64,000 bases of DNA from QHXQ01 sp045807745 (GCA_045807745.1 JBJMGT010000042.1:256781-320780), one strand, 5' to 3'; positions 17,596 to 26,682 are shown, numbered from the stretch's first letter. Notes: generated by a model not told the origin, from the sequence alone. Numbers and translations: made by a program.

Positions 17596-18439
17596 CGGGC
17601 GTGAACGATTCGATCAGCTTGTGGTCGAGCGACTCTTCGGGCCGCTTGACCATCGTCAGGCGGTTGCCGCGCTCATTGTAGCTGACCTCGTCCATGATGT
17701 TGTAGATGAGCAGCACGCCGCGCCCTGAAGTTTTGAAGAGGTTGGCCGGGTCGCAGGGGTTGGGAATCTTGTTGACCTCGAAGCCTTCGCCTTCGTCCTC
17801 AATGGTGAAGCGCGCCTCCCGGGCCGAGAGATCGGCGGTAATGCGGACGAGCTTTTTGTGGTCGTACTTGTTGCCGTGCTTGACGGCGTTGACGAAAGCT
17901 TCGTCCAAGGCGATAAAGAGGTTCGAGCGTTCGGGGTTGACAATGCCGAGTTGCACGACGCGCTCGTGCAGATAATGGAGCACGCCGTTCATTAACGAGA
18001 GATCGCTCGGCAGTTCAAATTCGATCTTCTCGTGCACGAACGGCAAGACCTTTACGTCCTCGACAAAGCGCAGCTTGTACGCGAGCGTCTTTTCGACGAT
18101 GGTGCGCAGCTCTTCGTGGTCATAAGGGTGGCGCAGGAAATTCGACGCGCCGAGTTTGAATGCTTTGATGACGCCATGCGACTGCGCCTCGTCGGACGAG
18201 ACGACGACGGGGACGAGCAAGGATTTGCGCTTAACCTCGCTCAAGACCTGTATGCCGGCGTCGGCGTCATCGGTTAAGTCGCTGATGACGAGATCGAAGT
18301 CTTCCAGATCGTCGCGTTGCAACGCCTCTTCGCGGTTGCCGGTGGCAGTGACCTCGTGGCCGAGATCGCGCAAGACCTGCGCGAGCAGCGTACGCAGTTC
18401 CTCGTTGGCGTCCACGATCAGGATGCGGCGTTTTTCCAT
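17570..18439 (-). CDS. Receiver domain fused to an RsbW-like histidine kinase-type ATPase
   Basis: A 289-residue regulator. A receiver domain (1-120) has a phosphoacceptor Asp54 (VISDL) and Asp10, but the second acidic residue of the pocket is Ala11. The conserved Lys of the KP motif is replaced by His104 (LRHP), so phosphorylation may be altered. The C-terminal HATPase_c domain (about 165-268) is of the RsbW/SpoIIAB anti-sigma kinase type: DEAFVNAVKHGN (N-box), DEGEGF (G1) and TSGRGVLLI (G2). Such fusions act in partner-switching control. No anti-anti-sigma partner lies next to it. ATG at 18439 is chosen because the upstream 53 open codons look non-coding. It is the first gene of the minus-strand run. 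Confidence 0.87.
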   Translation of the reverse strand: MEKRRILIVDANEELRTLLAQVLRDLGHEVTATGNREEALQRDDLEDFDLVISDLTDDADAGIQVLSEVKRKSLLVPVVVSSDEAQSHGVIKAFKLGASNFLRHPYDHEELRTIVEKTLAYKLRFVEDVKVLPFVHEKIEFELPSDLSLMNGVLHYLHERVVQLGIVNPERSNLFIALDEAFVNAVKHGNKYDHKKLVRITADLSAREARFTIEDEGEGFEVNKIPNPCDPANLFKTSGRGVLLIYNIMDEVSYNERGNRLTMVKRPEESLDHKLIESFTPDDKNARNG

Positions 18440-18645
18440 CAAGCGCTTCAGGACCCGTATGACAGCTTTAAAGCGGGGAGGACGAACCGGCAAAACCACC
18501 TGCGTTCGCAACAGTTCAGTACGCCGATGCGGGCGGCGAGGTTCGGAATATAGCACACGCGCACGCCTACCGCGCAAGCCTCGCGCCTTCGCCCGCACCG
18601 CGCCTTTCTGCTAGACTCGCGCCCGAAAGCCACGAGAGACAGGGG

Positions 18646-19380
18646 ATGCAAGCCTCAATTGAACAGACGCCGCCCGACCAGACGGAGCGTGCCGACCGCG
18701 CCGCTGCCACACGGCCCCGCGCGGACGCGCACGCAGACCTCTCCGCCTACACGTTCAAACAACGACTGACCATTCGCATGGCCGCTCTGGCCTTCTACCT
18801 GCTCATTAAATTCATCGGCGGCACGACGCGCTTTACGGTCGCAGGCTGGGAGCATTGGGAAGCGGCGACGCGCGAGGGGCGACAACCGATCTACACTTTC
18901 TGGCATGACCGCATCATGCTCGCCACCTACTTCTGGCGACGGCGCGGCATCGTCGTGATGACCTCGCGCAGCTTCGACGGCGAATACATCGCGCGCTTCA
19001 TCCAACGCTTCGGCTACGGCGCGGCGCGCGGCTCAAGTTCGCGCGGCGGCGTCGGCGCGCTCGTCGAAATGGTCAGACTCATGCGCGCAGGTCGCCCCAC
19101 CGCGTTCACCATCGACGGCCCGCGCGGGCCCCGCCACGAGGCCAAGATGGGCGCGGTGCTCTTGGCCAAAAAGACCGGCTGCCCCGTTCTCCCCTTCACC
19201 GTCAACGCCGCACATTTTTACGCCGCGCCGAGTTGGGATCGCTTCCAAGTACCGCTACCCTTCACCCGCGCCGAAGTCCGCATCGCCCCACCGATCTACG
19301 TCCCCGCAGACGCGGACGAAGCGCTGCTCAACGCCAAACGCGACGAACTGCAACGCGCGCTCGACGGACTCAGTCCATGA
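18646..19380 (+). CDS. Lysophospholipid/lipid A acyltransferase-like protein (DUF374)
   Basis: A 244-residue protein of the DUF374 group, related to LpxL-type and 1-acylglycerol-phosphate acyltransferases. One N-terminal hydrophobic helix (about 43-56) anchors it in the inner membrane. The acyltransferase motif is FWHDRIML (WHxR in place of the usual HxxxxD), followed by SRSFDGEYIARFIQRFGYGAARGSSSRGG and the TIDGPRGPRHEAKMG block. It may add a secondary acyl chain to lipid A or a related lipid; substrate is inferred from family only. It is divergent from the receiver/ATPase gene, with about 200 bases between their starts. Confidence 0.88.
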   Translation: MQASIEQTPPDQTERADRAAATRPRADAHADLSAYTFKQRLTIRMAALAFYLLIKFIGGTTRFTVAGWEHWEAATREGRQPIYTFWHDRIMLATYFWRRRGIVVMTSRSFDGEYIARFIQRFGYGAARGSSSRGGVGALVEMVRLMRAGRPTAFTIDGPRGPRHEAKMGAVLLAKKTGCPVLPFTVNAAHFYAAPSWDRFQVPLPFTRAEVRIAPPIYVPADADEALLNAKRDELQRALDGLSP

Positions 19381-19417
19381 AGCAGCGACGGGGCGTTGTC
19401 TTTATCAAATGTAACAA

Positions 19418-19633
19418 ATGATGCAAGACAATTTCGAGATCGTCGGGCGCATCGCGGAGGTGGAAGTGAGCGCGTTGCGTCATTCGATTCGTGTGCTAGA
19501 CTTTCTGCAAAAGAGTTATGGACGCGGGCGTTGGCGCAAGCTGAAGGGCGTTGCTATGGTGCGGCTCGGAGATGGTAGGATGCGGTGGGCAGAGGTACAC
19601 TGGTACGAAGCGCACGGCATCGGCAAACGGTAG
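19418..19633 (+). CDS. Small conserved-looking protein, possibly truncated by a TAG
   Basis: A 71-residue basic protein (DNFEIVGRIAEVEVSA ... YGRGRWRKLKGVAMVRLGDG ... WYEAHGIGKR). I believe proteins with this GRGRWRKLKG / HWYEAHGIG pattern are widespread small proteins in several phyla; I cannot name a function. Immediately after the TAG at 19631-19633 the same frame continues for eight codons (MKIKRYLS) to a TAA at 19658. A single-base change from a sense codon may therefore have shortened the end. It is followed 32 bases later by the 79-residue gene in the same direction, probably as a pair. Confidence 0.65.
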   Translation: MMQDNFEIVGRIAEVEVSALRHSIRVLDFLQKSYGRGRWRKLKGVAMVRLGDGRMRWAEVHWYEAHGIGKR

Positions 19634-19665
19634 ATGAAAATCAAACGCTACCTGAGTTAAAAGTT

Positions 19666-19905
19666 ATGACAAATGGGGAGGCCAGCTCGCTGCTCGCGAT
19701 TTGCATCGACAACACTGACTACGAGATGTCGCTTGAGCGGCGCAAAGTCTATCCAGTGCTGCCGGACGAGGACGCTGCGCAGCACAACTACGTGCGCGTG
19801 ACCGACGAGACCGGCGAGGACTATCTGTTCCCGGCCAGCCGGTTCGTTCTGCTGCCCGTGCCGCGCGCCGTAGAAGAGGCCGTGCTGGCCCGCACGCAAG
19901 CCTAA
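19666..19905 (+). CDS. Small acidic conserved-looking protein
   Basis: A 79-residue acidic protein starting at ATG 19666 (MTNGEASSLLAICIDNTDYEMSL). Hallmarks are CIDNTDYEMSLERRKVYPVLPDEDA and ETGEDYLFPASRFVLLPVP, which suggests a compact beta (SH3-like) fold. It is acidic while its upstream partner is basic, and the two are closely spaced. Such pairing recalls toxin-antitoxin or binding-partner modules, but nothing in the sequence shows toxicity. An upstream in-frame extension to 19585 overlaps the previous gene and was not used. Confidence 0.7.
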   Translation: MTNGEASSLLAICIDNTDYEMSLERRKVYPVLPDEDAAQHNYVRVTDETGEDYLFPASRFVLLPVPRAVEEAVLARTQA

Positions 19906-19943
19906 ACTTTCAGTCACATAACCATTCACCTTTTGGAGGCGGC

Positions 19944-21104
19944 ATGATCAATCAGGAGCGCATCAAGAATCTCTTGCTCGAACTCGTCCAGATCGACTCG
20001 GTCTCGCGCAAGGAACGAGACGTGGCCGAGCGCATCAAACAGTATTGCGAAGCGATGGACGCTCAAGTCGAGATCGACGATGCGGGCGCGAAGGTCGGCG
20101 GCAATAGTGGCAACGTCATCGCGCGTTTCCCCGGCACGATTCCCGACGCGGAGCCGATCATGATGAGCGCGCACATGGACACCGTCGTGCCCGGCGAAGG
20201 CGTCAAGCCGATTGTTGAAGGCGACATCATCCGCTCCGACGGGACGACCGTCTTGGGCGGCGACGACAAGAGTGGTTGTGCCGTCATCATTGAAACCATC
20301 CGCTGTCTGCAAGAGCAAGCAATCCCGCACGCGCCGATTGAAGCCGTCTTCTCCATCTGCGAAGAAGTGGGCCTCCTTGGCGCGAAGCACGTGGACGTGT
20401 CGAAGCTCAAATCGAAATACGGTCTCGTCTTCGACTCCGACGACCCCGGCTTCCTCTTCACCAAAGGCCCTTCGGCCAATCACATGGAGTTCCGCATCTA
20501 CGGGCTGGAATCGCACGCAGGCGTCGCGCCCGAAGAGGGTATCTCCGCGATCAAGATCGCAGCCGAAGCGATCAGTGCGATGAAGTTGGGCCGCATAGAC
20601 CACGAGACCACCGCCAACATCGGCGTCATCGAAGGCGGCAAAGCGACAAACATCACCACCAACCTCGTCACCCTGCGCGGCGAAGCGCGCTCGCTTGATG
20701 ACGACAAGCTCGAAGCGCAGACCGCGCACATGGTCAAATGTCTCGAAGACGCCGCGGCCGAATATGAAGTGACGGTTGCCGGCGTGACGACCAAGGGCCG
20801 CGTCGAGTCAGACATCACGCGCGAGTACCACGCGATGGACGTGCCCGAATCGTCGCGCGTCGTACAGCTTGTTTACAAGGCAGCCGCGCGGCTCGGGCAA
20901 AAGGTCGAGGTCATGTCATCGGGCGGCGGCTGCGACGCCAACATCTTCAACAAGCGCGGCATCGAATGCGCCAACTTCGGCACTGGCATGCGCGCCATCC
21001 ACACCGTTAAAGAATGGCTCGACGTGAAAGACATGTACGCCTCGGCCGAGATGACGCTGGAGGTGCTGAAAGTCAATGGCGAGTTGGCGCAGAGGCAATC
21101 GTGA
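19944..21104 (+). CDS. M20 family metallopeptidase, PepT-like (cytoplasmic)
   Basis: A 386-residue di-zinc aminopeptidase/tripeptidase of clan MH, without a signal peptide. Metal and catalytic motifs are intact: SAHMDTV (His77, Asp79), GGDDKSG (bridging Asp107), ICEEVG (Glu140/Glu141), VFDSDDPG (Asp near 164-166) and a C-terminal His in AIHTVKEW. The dimerisation domain includes GLESHAGVAPEEGISA. It resembles the PepT-like/YqjE branch rather than classical PepT. GGAGGC lies ahead of the ATG. It is the first of three consecutive M20 genes and probably completes peptide breakdown inside the cell. Confidence 0.9.
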   Translation: MINQERIKNLLLELVQIDSVSRKERDVAERIKQYCEAMDAQVEIDDAGAKVGGNSGNVIARFPGTIPDAEPIMMSAHMDTVVPGEGVKPIVEGDIIRSDGTTVLGGDDKSGCAVIIETIRCLQEQAIPHAPIEAVFSICEEVGLLGAKHVDVSKLKSKYGLVFDSDDPGFLFTKGPSANHMEFRIYGLESHAGVAPEEGISAIKIAAEAISAMKLGRIDHETTANIGVIEGGKATNITTNLVTLRGEARSLDDDKLEAQTAHMVKCLEDAAAEYEVTVAGVTTKGRVESDITREYHAMDVPESSRVVQLVYKAAARLGQKVEVMSSGGGCDANIFNKRGIECANFGTGMRAIHTVKEWLDVKDMYASAEMTLEVLKVNGELAQRQS

Positions 21105-21239
21105 GTCGGGCCCGCACGAGTTGATGCCTGCGCTCGCTTGATCTTTACGCGCTGTCGAATTTTTCGGCGGCGCGTTATACTTGCGCGGCTCTTCCCGAAA
21201 CATAGTAACCAGCACAACAAGACTCAAGGAACTACTGGA

Positions 21240-22550
21240 ATGAAAGTAATCTATGGTTTCGTTCTTGCCCTCCTTCTATTCACGTCAGCTAGTGCGCAAG
21301 TGAAGCCACCGCGCGAGACGGCGCTCGAACGCTTCCTGCGTTATGCAAAGATTGACACGCAGTCGCAGGAAGATCAGGAGAGCGTGCCGAGCACGAAGAA
21401 GCAGTTCGAGTTGGCGAATCTGCTTGTGAAAGAGTTGAAAGAGTTGGGCGCAAAAGACGTGCGCTTGAGCGAGTCGTGCATCGTCTATGCGCGCGTGCCG
21501 AGTAACCTGCCGGATAACGCCAAAGGGCCGACCATCGGTTTCCTGTCGCACATGGACACGTCGCCGGCCGTGTCGGGCGCGAACGTCAATGTCATCATTC
21601 ATAAAAACTATCAGGGTGGCGACATCGTGTTGCCGAACGATAAGACACAGGTCATCACGGTGGCGAAGAATCCGATCTTGAAAGAGATGATCGGCGACGA
21701 CATCATCACGGCGGACGGCACGACTCTGTTAGGCTCGGACGACAAGTCGGGCATCGCGGCCATCATGACGTTGGTGGACACGTTGATGCAGAATCCGCAA
21801 ATCAAACATGGCCACATCGCGGTCGCGTTCACGCCCGATGAAGAGGTCGGCGGCGGCATAGAGAAGTTCGACGTGAAAGGCTTCGGCGCGCAGTTCGCTT
21901 ACACGGTGGACGGCGAATCTTTGGGCGAGATCAGCAACGAGACTTGGAGCGCGCGCACCGCGACCGTCACCTTTCACGGCAAGAGCACGCACCCCGGCAC
22001 GGCGAAAGGCATCATGGTCAATTCGGTTTACGCGCTCGGCGATTTTATGGGGCGCTTTCCGCCCAACATGTTGCCGGAGACGACGGCTGGGCGCGTCGGC
22101 TTCGTCCATCCGTACACGGGCAAGGTTGACGTGGAAGAGTCGAGCGTGAAGATTCTGCTGCGCGATTTCGAGGTCAGCGGCCTCAACGCGAAAGAGGCCA
22201 TGCTGCGCCGCATGGTGCGTTTGACGCAGGCGCGCTTTCCGGAAGTTAAGATCACGATGGACGTGAAGCAGAACTATCTGAACATGAAAGAGGTCTTGAA
22301 GAACTATCCGCAGTTGACCGACAATGCACTCGAAGCGGCGCGGCGCGCAGGCTTGAAGCCGAGCGTCAAAGCAATTCGCGGCGGCACGGACGGCGCGCCG
22401 CTGACATTTGAAGGTCTGCCCTGTCCCGACATCTTCACTGGCGGGCAGAATTTTCACGGCAAGCTCGAATTCAACTCGCGGCGCGGCTTGGAGAAGACGA
22501 CCGAGACGCTCGTCAACCTCGTCCAGATTTTCGCCGCGCAACCGAAATAA
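21240..22550 (+). CDS. pepT: Secreted peptidase T (tripeptide aminopeptidase)
   Basis: PepT removes the N-terminal residue from tripeptides. This copy has a signal peptide (MKVIYGFVLALLLFTSASAQ), so unlike the usual cytosolic enzyme it should act in the periplasm. It has 436 residues, of which about 410 match the PepT length. Motifs: FLSHMDTSP, GSDDKSGIA, FTPDEEVGGG, VDGESLGEI, and the C-terminal IRGGTDGAPLTFEGLPCPDIFTGGQNFHG, which contains the last zinc ligand. ATG 21240 is preceded by AAGGA at a good distance; an upstream extension is not used. Confidence 0.92.
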   Translation: MKVIYGFVLALLLFTSASAQVKPPRETALERFLRYAKIDTQSQEDQESVPSTKKQFELANLLVKELKELGAKDVRLSESCIVYARVPSNLPDNAKGPTIGFLSHMDTSPAVSGANVNVIIHKNYQGGDIVLPNDKTQVITVAKNPILKEMIGDDIITADGTTLLGSDDKSGIAAIMTLVDTLMQNPQIKHGHIAVAFTPDEEVGGGIEKFDVKGFGAQFAYTVDGESLGEISNETWSARTATVTFHGKSTHPGTAKGIMVNSVYALGDFMGRFPPNMLPETTAGRVGFVHPYTGKVDVEESSVKILLRDFEVSGLNAKEAMLRRMVRLTQARFPEVKITMDVKQNYLNMKEVLKNYPQLTDNALEAARRAGLKPSVKAIRGGTDGAPLTFEGLPCPDIFTGGQNFHGKLEFNSRRGLEKTTETLVNLVQIFAAQPK

Positions 22551-22572
22551 GCAGACCGCAAACCAAGCCCCC

Positions 22573-23970
22573 ATGAAAAAACTTCAAACTATAATCGCCG
22601 CGCTCTGCCTGTTGTCGGCGGCAACTGTGGTGCACGCGCAGACGCCCGCTGCGATCAACTGGTCGCCTTATCAGGACATGGCCGTCGATCTCATGCGGCA
22701 GTATCTGCGCGTCAACACGTCGAACCCGCCGGGCCATGAGATTGAAGCGGCGCGCTTCTGCAAAGCCATCTTCGACCGCGAAGGCATACAGAGCGAAATC
22801 TTCGAGTACCAGCCGGGGCGCGCCAACATCATCGCGCGGCTCAAGGGCGACGGCTCGAAGCGCCCCATCATTCTGCTCAGCCACATGGATGTCGTAACGG
22901 CCGACCCGGCGAGTTGGCGCGTCAATCCATTTTCGGCGGAGATCATCGACGGTTCGATCTACGGGCGCGGCGCGCTCGACATGAAGAGCGAGGGCTTGCT
23001 GCACCTGATGACCATGATCATCCTCGCGCGCGAAAAGCCGAAACTGGCGCGCGACGTGATCTTTATCGGCACGGCTGATGAAGAGGTCAACGATGAAGGC
23101 TCGTTCTGGATGATCGCGCAGAAAGCTGATCTCTTTAAGACGGCCGAATATCTGATCACCGAGGGCGGCGACAATTTATTAGAGAACGGAAAAGTAAAAT
23201 ATGTCGGCGTCGATGTGGCGGAGAAAGCGCCGCTCTGGCTGCAACTCGTCGCCGCGGGGCAACCCGGTCACGGCTCGCGCCCGATCAAAGATTCCGCGCC
23301 GAACCGGTTGGTGCGCGCCATGAGTCGCATCGTCGCCTACGAGACGCCGCTCAAAGTCCTGCCGGCGGTCGAGAAGTTTTTTCACGACATCGCGCCGCTG
23401 CAAGCCGAGCCACTGCGCGCGCGCTTCGCCGACATTCGCGCAGCGCTCAAAGACCCGGCGTTCGTGCGCCAGATCACGAGTGACCGCGAGTACAACTACA
23501 TGCTGCGCGACACCATCTCGCTGACGATGTTCGCCGGCAGCCGACAGACCAACGTCATCCCCAATGCCGCAACCTGCAATATCGACGTGCGCCTGCTGCC
23601 GGGCGAGCAGCCCGAAGAGTTCCTCGCCGAGTTGCGGCGCGTCATCGCTGATCCTTCGATTGAGATCAAACAGGTCAACCGCTTCAAACCGCCTAACAGC
23701 GCGCCCATCGAGACCGAGTTGTTCGATGTCATTACGCGCGTCACCAAAGCGCATCATCCCGAAGCGCTGATCACGACCAAGATGCTGAGCGGCTACACCG
23801 AGAGCCAGCTCTATCGGCAACTCGGCATCACCGCCTACGGTTGGGCACCTATCTACACCACGCCCGAAGAGAACGAGGGCGTGCACGGCAACAACGAGCG
23901 CATCACGGTCAAGAACGTGCGCGAAGGCACACGCGAGTTGTACGAAGTCGTCAGCCAGATCGCGCGTTGA
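22573..23970 (+). CDS. Secreted M20 family metallopeptidase (ArgE/DapE/CPG2-like)
   Basis: A 465-residue exported carboxypeptidase or aminoacylase-like enzyme. The signal peptide is MKKLQTIIAALCLLSAATVVHAQ. Di-zinc motifs: LLSHMDVVTADP, YGRGALDMKSEG (bridging Asp), GTADEEVNDEGS (Glu pair), TEGGD, and C-terminal ENEGVHGNNERI with the last His. The insert domain carries AAGQPGHGSRP, typical of M20 dimerisation domains. It starts 22 bases after pepT, so the two are probably cotranscribed. Substrate specificity cannot be told from sequence. Confidence 0.9.
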   Translation: MKKLQTIIAALCLLSAATVVHAQTPAAINWSPYQDMAVDLMRQYLRVNTSNPPGHEIEAARFCKAIFDREGIQSEIFEYQPGRANIIARLKGDGSKRPIILLSHMDVVTADPASWRVNPFSAEIIDGSIYGRGALDMKSEGLLHLMTMIILAREKPKLARDVIFIGTADEEVNDEGSFWMIAQKADLFKTAEYLITEGGDNLLENGKVKYVGVDVAEKAPLWLQLVAAGQPGHGSRPIKDSAPNRLVRAMSRIVAYETPLKVLPAVEKFFHDIAPLQAEPLRARFADIRAALKDPAFVRQITSDREYNYMLRDTISLTMFAGSRQTNVIPNAATCNIDVRLLPGEQPEEFLAELRRVIADPSIEIKQVNRFKPPNSAPIETELFDVITRVTKAHHPEALITTKMLSGYTESQLYRQLGITAYGWAPIYTTPEENEGVHGNNERITVKNVREGTRELYEVVSQIAR

Positions 23971-24023
23971 CTTAGCCGCCGGCTTGGGCTAGAAACAGCG
24001 CGCTCGATCAATTCCTGTTCAAG

Positions 24024-25781
24024 TTGGAGCGCCTGTTGCCCGCACCGCCGCTCGCACGCCTGCTCGACCGGCTCGACGAACTGAAGCAGCCCACAGATGC
24101 GCAAAGTCGCGCCGAGCTTCAACGCGTGCTGCGCCAGCTTGCGCGCCGTCGTTTTCCCGATGCAGCGTCACTGATCCGATTCCATGAAAGTCTGCTCTTC
24201 ATCTGCGCTTATCCGCAGAGTGCGGCGTTGCTGCGTGCGGCGGAACAGATGCTGGCCACTTTCAAGGCCCGCGTCGATGCGTTGCGCGCGGCAGACGTTG
24301 AAGACTTCGAGACCTTCTCCGATTCGGACGTGTCCGGCATCGCCGGCACGGGTTTCACGGCCGCGTTCGGCTACGACATCACGCGCTGGCTCGCCCATGC
24401 ACACCCGCGCGCCGTCAAACTCGTCTGGGATCGCTTTGAACAACTCGCACGTCTCACGGCCACCTTCCCACGCTTCCTGCCGCTCTTTGCCGAGAGCGCC
24501 TACGTGGATGCGGCCGTGCCCTTCACGGCTTGGCTGCGCGCGGCGAAGAAGCGTGGCGAGACGGAACTCGCGTGGCTCGTGCGCCAGTTCGAGCGACTGC
24601 CGTTGACGGGGCAAGAGCGGGCGGAAGTTTTCGAGCCGATGCAATTGTGGGTGCGTTGGGAATTGGGCGACTCACAAGCGACGCGCACGCACATGCGTCT
24701 GCCAGCGCGCGAAACTTTTTATCATCGTAAGCCTTTGCTCGGTCGCCGCGACGTACAACTCGCGCGCGAGCTTGCCGCGCCGCCGCTGCCCGTCAAAAAG
24801 TTGTCGCTGAAAGCAGGCGAGCGTCTGCTTGCGCTGGGGCGCGACACGATGGCAGTGCGCTTCCGCGAGCTGCACGGCTTCACTTACGGCGATCCGCAGA
24901 CGGTATGGCGCGCGGAAGCCGGGCGCGGCGTGGAGCTTTACCTGTGGGGCGTGCCAAACGAACGACGGCTGCCGCTGCTTGCTTATCACGCGCTGCTGCT
25001 CGTCAAAAACGGCGTGCCCTGCGGCTACGCCGAAGCGCTCTCCTTCTACGAGCGCACGGAGATTGGCCTCAACGTCTTCTACACTTTCCGCGCGGGCGAA
25101 TCCGCGTGGCTCTACGCGCGCATCATGCGCTTGTGTAAACAACTGCTCGGCGTCACCGTCTTCTCCATCGATCCTTATCAACTCGGCGCTAACAACGAAG
25201 AGGGCATTGAGTCGGGTGCGTACTGGTTCTATCGCAAGCTCGGCTTCCGGCCCACCGAGCCTGCGCTCGTCAAACTCGACGCGGCAGAACTGCACAGGAT
25301 CGCGACGCGCACAGGCTATCGCACTTCAGCCGCGCGCCTGCGCCAACTCGCGCGCGGTCATGTGCTGTATGAAGCGCCGGGTGCTAAGACCGGCGTATGG
25401 GATCGCTTCCACGTCCATCACATCGGGCTGAAGATCGCGCGCCGCATGAGTCAGGACTTCAATGGCGACGCCGACAAAATCCGGCGGGCGTCGGTCGCGC
25501 AAGTGAGCCGCGCGCTCGGCGTCAGCACGACCGAGTGGCGTGCGCCGCAGCAACGCGCCTTCGCCGACCTCGCCCTCGTCCTCGCGCTCAGCCCCGATCT
25601 TGCGCGTTGGTCGCCGGCCGAAAAGCAACGACTCATCCGTGTCGTGCGCGCCAAGGCCGGGGCGGACGAGTTAGACTATCTGCGTGCGCTCCAACGGCAC
25701 GCACGGCTCAGGCGTGCGATAATCGAATTGGGCACGAGCAACGCGCGCATAAACGAAGATGACGAAAGCACCGCAGACTGA
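24024..25781 (+). CDS. Hypothetical protein with a GNAT-like segment
   Basis: A 585-residue soluble protein of unknown function. Residues about 385-410 (PYQLGANNEEGIESGAYWFYRKLGFRP) resemble the C-terminal motif of GNAT acetyltransferases. Before it lies YAEALSFYERTEIGLNVFYTFRAGESAWLYARIMR, which could form the acetyl-CoA binding strands. The N-terminal ~200 residues are helical and not recognised. The first ordinary start is TTG 24024, but the frame is open back to 23976 and reads LDQFLFKLERLL, which looks like real protein; a CTG at 24015 or a different start is possible. It overlaps era by 23 bases. Confidence 0.75.
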   Translation: MERLLPAPPLARLLDRLDELKQPTDAQSRAELQRVLRQLARRRFPDAASLIRFHESLLFICAYPQSAALLRAAEQMLATFKARVDALRAADVEDFETFSDSDVSGIAGTGFTAAFGYDITRWLAHAHPRAVKLVWDRFEQLARLTATFPRFLPLFAESAYVDAAVPFTAWLRAAKKRGETELAWLVRQFERLPLTGQERAEVFEPMQLWVRWELGDSQATRTHMRLPARETFYHRKPLLGRRDVQLARELAAPPLPVKKLSLKAGERLLALGRDTMAVRFRELHGFTYGDPQTVWRAEAGRGVELYLWGVPNERRLPLLAYHALLLVKNGVPCGYAEALSFYERTEIGLNVFYTFRAGESAWLYARIMRLCKQLLGVTVFSIDPYQLGANNEEGIESGAYWFYRKLGFRPTEPALVKLDAAELHRIATRTGYRTSAARLRQLARGHVLYEAPGAKTGVWDRFHVHHIGLKIARRMSQDFNGDADKIRRASVAQVSRALGVSTTEWRAPQQRAFADLALVLALSPDLARWSPAEKQRLIRVVRAKAGADELDYLRALQRHARLRRAIIELGTSNARINEDDESTAD

Positions 25782-26682
25782 AGACGCAGCGCCAGCTTTT
25801 CGGAGCGGTTACGTCGCGCTAATTGGCCGGCCGAACGCAGGCAAGTCCACGCTTCTGAACCGGCTGGTGGGCGAGAAGATCGCGGCCGTGTCGAATAAGC
25901 CGCAGACGACGCGCTATCAGATTCAAGGCATTATCACGCGCCCTGAAGGGCAGATCGTATTGGTGGACACGCCCGGCGTCCATCAACCCGGCTATCTGCT
26001 GAATCGCCGCATGATGTCCGCCGTGCATGACGCTTTGGCGGGCGTCGATCTCGTCATGCTCATGCGCGACGCGTCGGTCTCGACCGGCAACGGCGACCGC
26101 TTCGTGCTCGACCTCGTCAAGCAGGCCGAGAAGCCCGCGCTGCTGCTCTTGAACAAGATTGATAAGCTAGCGGACAAGACGAAACTGCTGCCGCTCATCG
26201 AGTGGTACGCCAAAGAGTACGACTGGCGCGGCGTCCTCCCGCTCTCGGCGCGCAAGGGCGATGTGGTCGAAGACATGATCGCGGAGATCATCAAACACTT
26301 ACCCGAACAAGAACCGATCTTTGCGGCGGATGAGTTGACCGATCAACCGATGCGCGCCCTCGTCGCCGAGATCGTGCGCGAGAAGATTCTGCAAGCGACG
26401 GGCGAAGAGATTCCTTACGTCACGGCGGTTGTGACCGAGCAGTTCGACGAGACGCGCGCCGATCTGACGCGCATCAACTGCGTCATCTACGTCGAGCGCG
26501 CCTCGCAGAAAAAGATCATCGTCGGGCACGGTGGCGCTTCGATCAAGGACGTAGGCACACGCGCCCGCCGCGACATCGAACGCCTTGTCGGTCACCGCGT
26601 CCACCTCGCACTCTTCGTCAAGGTCGAACCCGACTGGCGCAACAGCGAACGCGCGCTCAATGAAATGGGGGTAAAGCAGTGA
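25759..26682 (+). CDS. era: GTPase Era
   Basis: Era binds 16S rRNA and helps mature the 30S subunit. It has 307 residues. G-motifs: G1 GRPNAGKS (23-30), G2 around KPQTTRYQIQG, G3 DTPGVHQP, G4 NKID, and G5 near SARKGD. The C-terminal KH domain contains QKKIIVGHGGASIKDVGTRARRDIE. The start overlaps the upstream gene by 23 bases. Its TGA stop (26680-26682) lies inside the first AGTGACG unit of a heptad repeat array, so the last codons border the repeat. Confidence 0.97.
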   Translation: MTKAPQTEDAAPAFRSGYVALIGRPNAGKSTLLNRLVGEKIAAVSNKPQTTRYQIQGIITRPEGQIVLVDTPGVHQPGYLLNRRMMSAVHDALAGVDLVMLMRDASVSTGNGDRFVLDLVKQAEKPALLLLNKIDKLADKTKLLPLIEWYAKEYDWRGVLPLSARKGDVVEDMIAEIIKHLPEQEPIFAADELTDQPMRALVAEIVREKILQATGEEIPYVTAVVTEQFDETRADLTRINCVIYVERASQKKIIVGHGGASIKDVGTRARRDIERLVGHRVHLALFVKVEPDWRNSERALNEMGVKQ

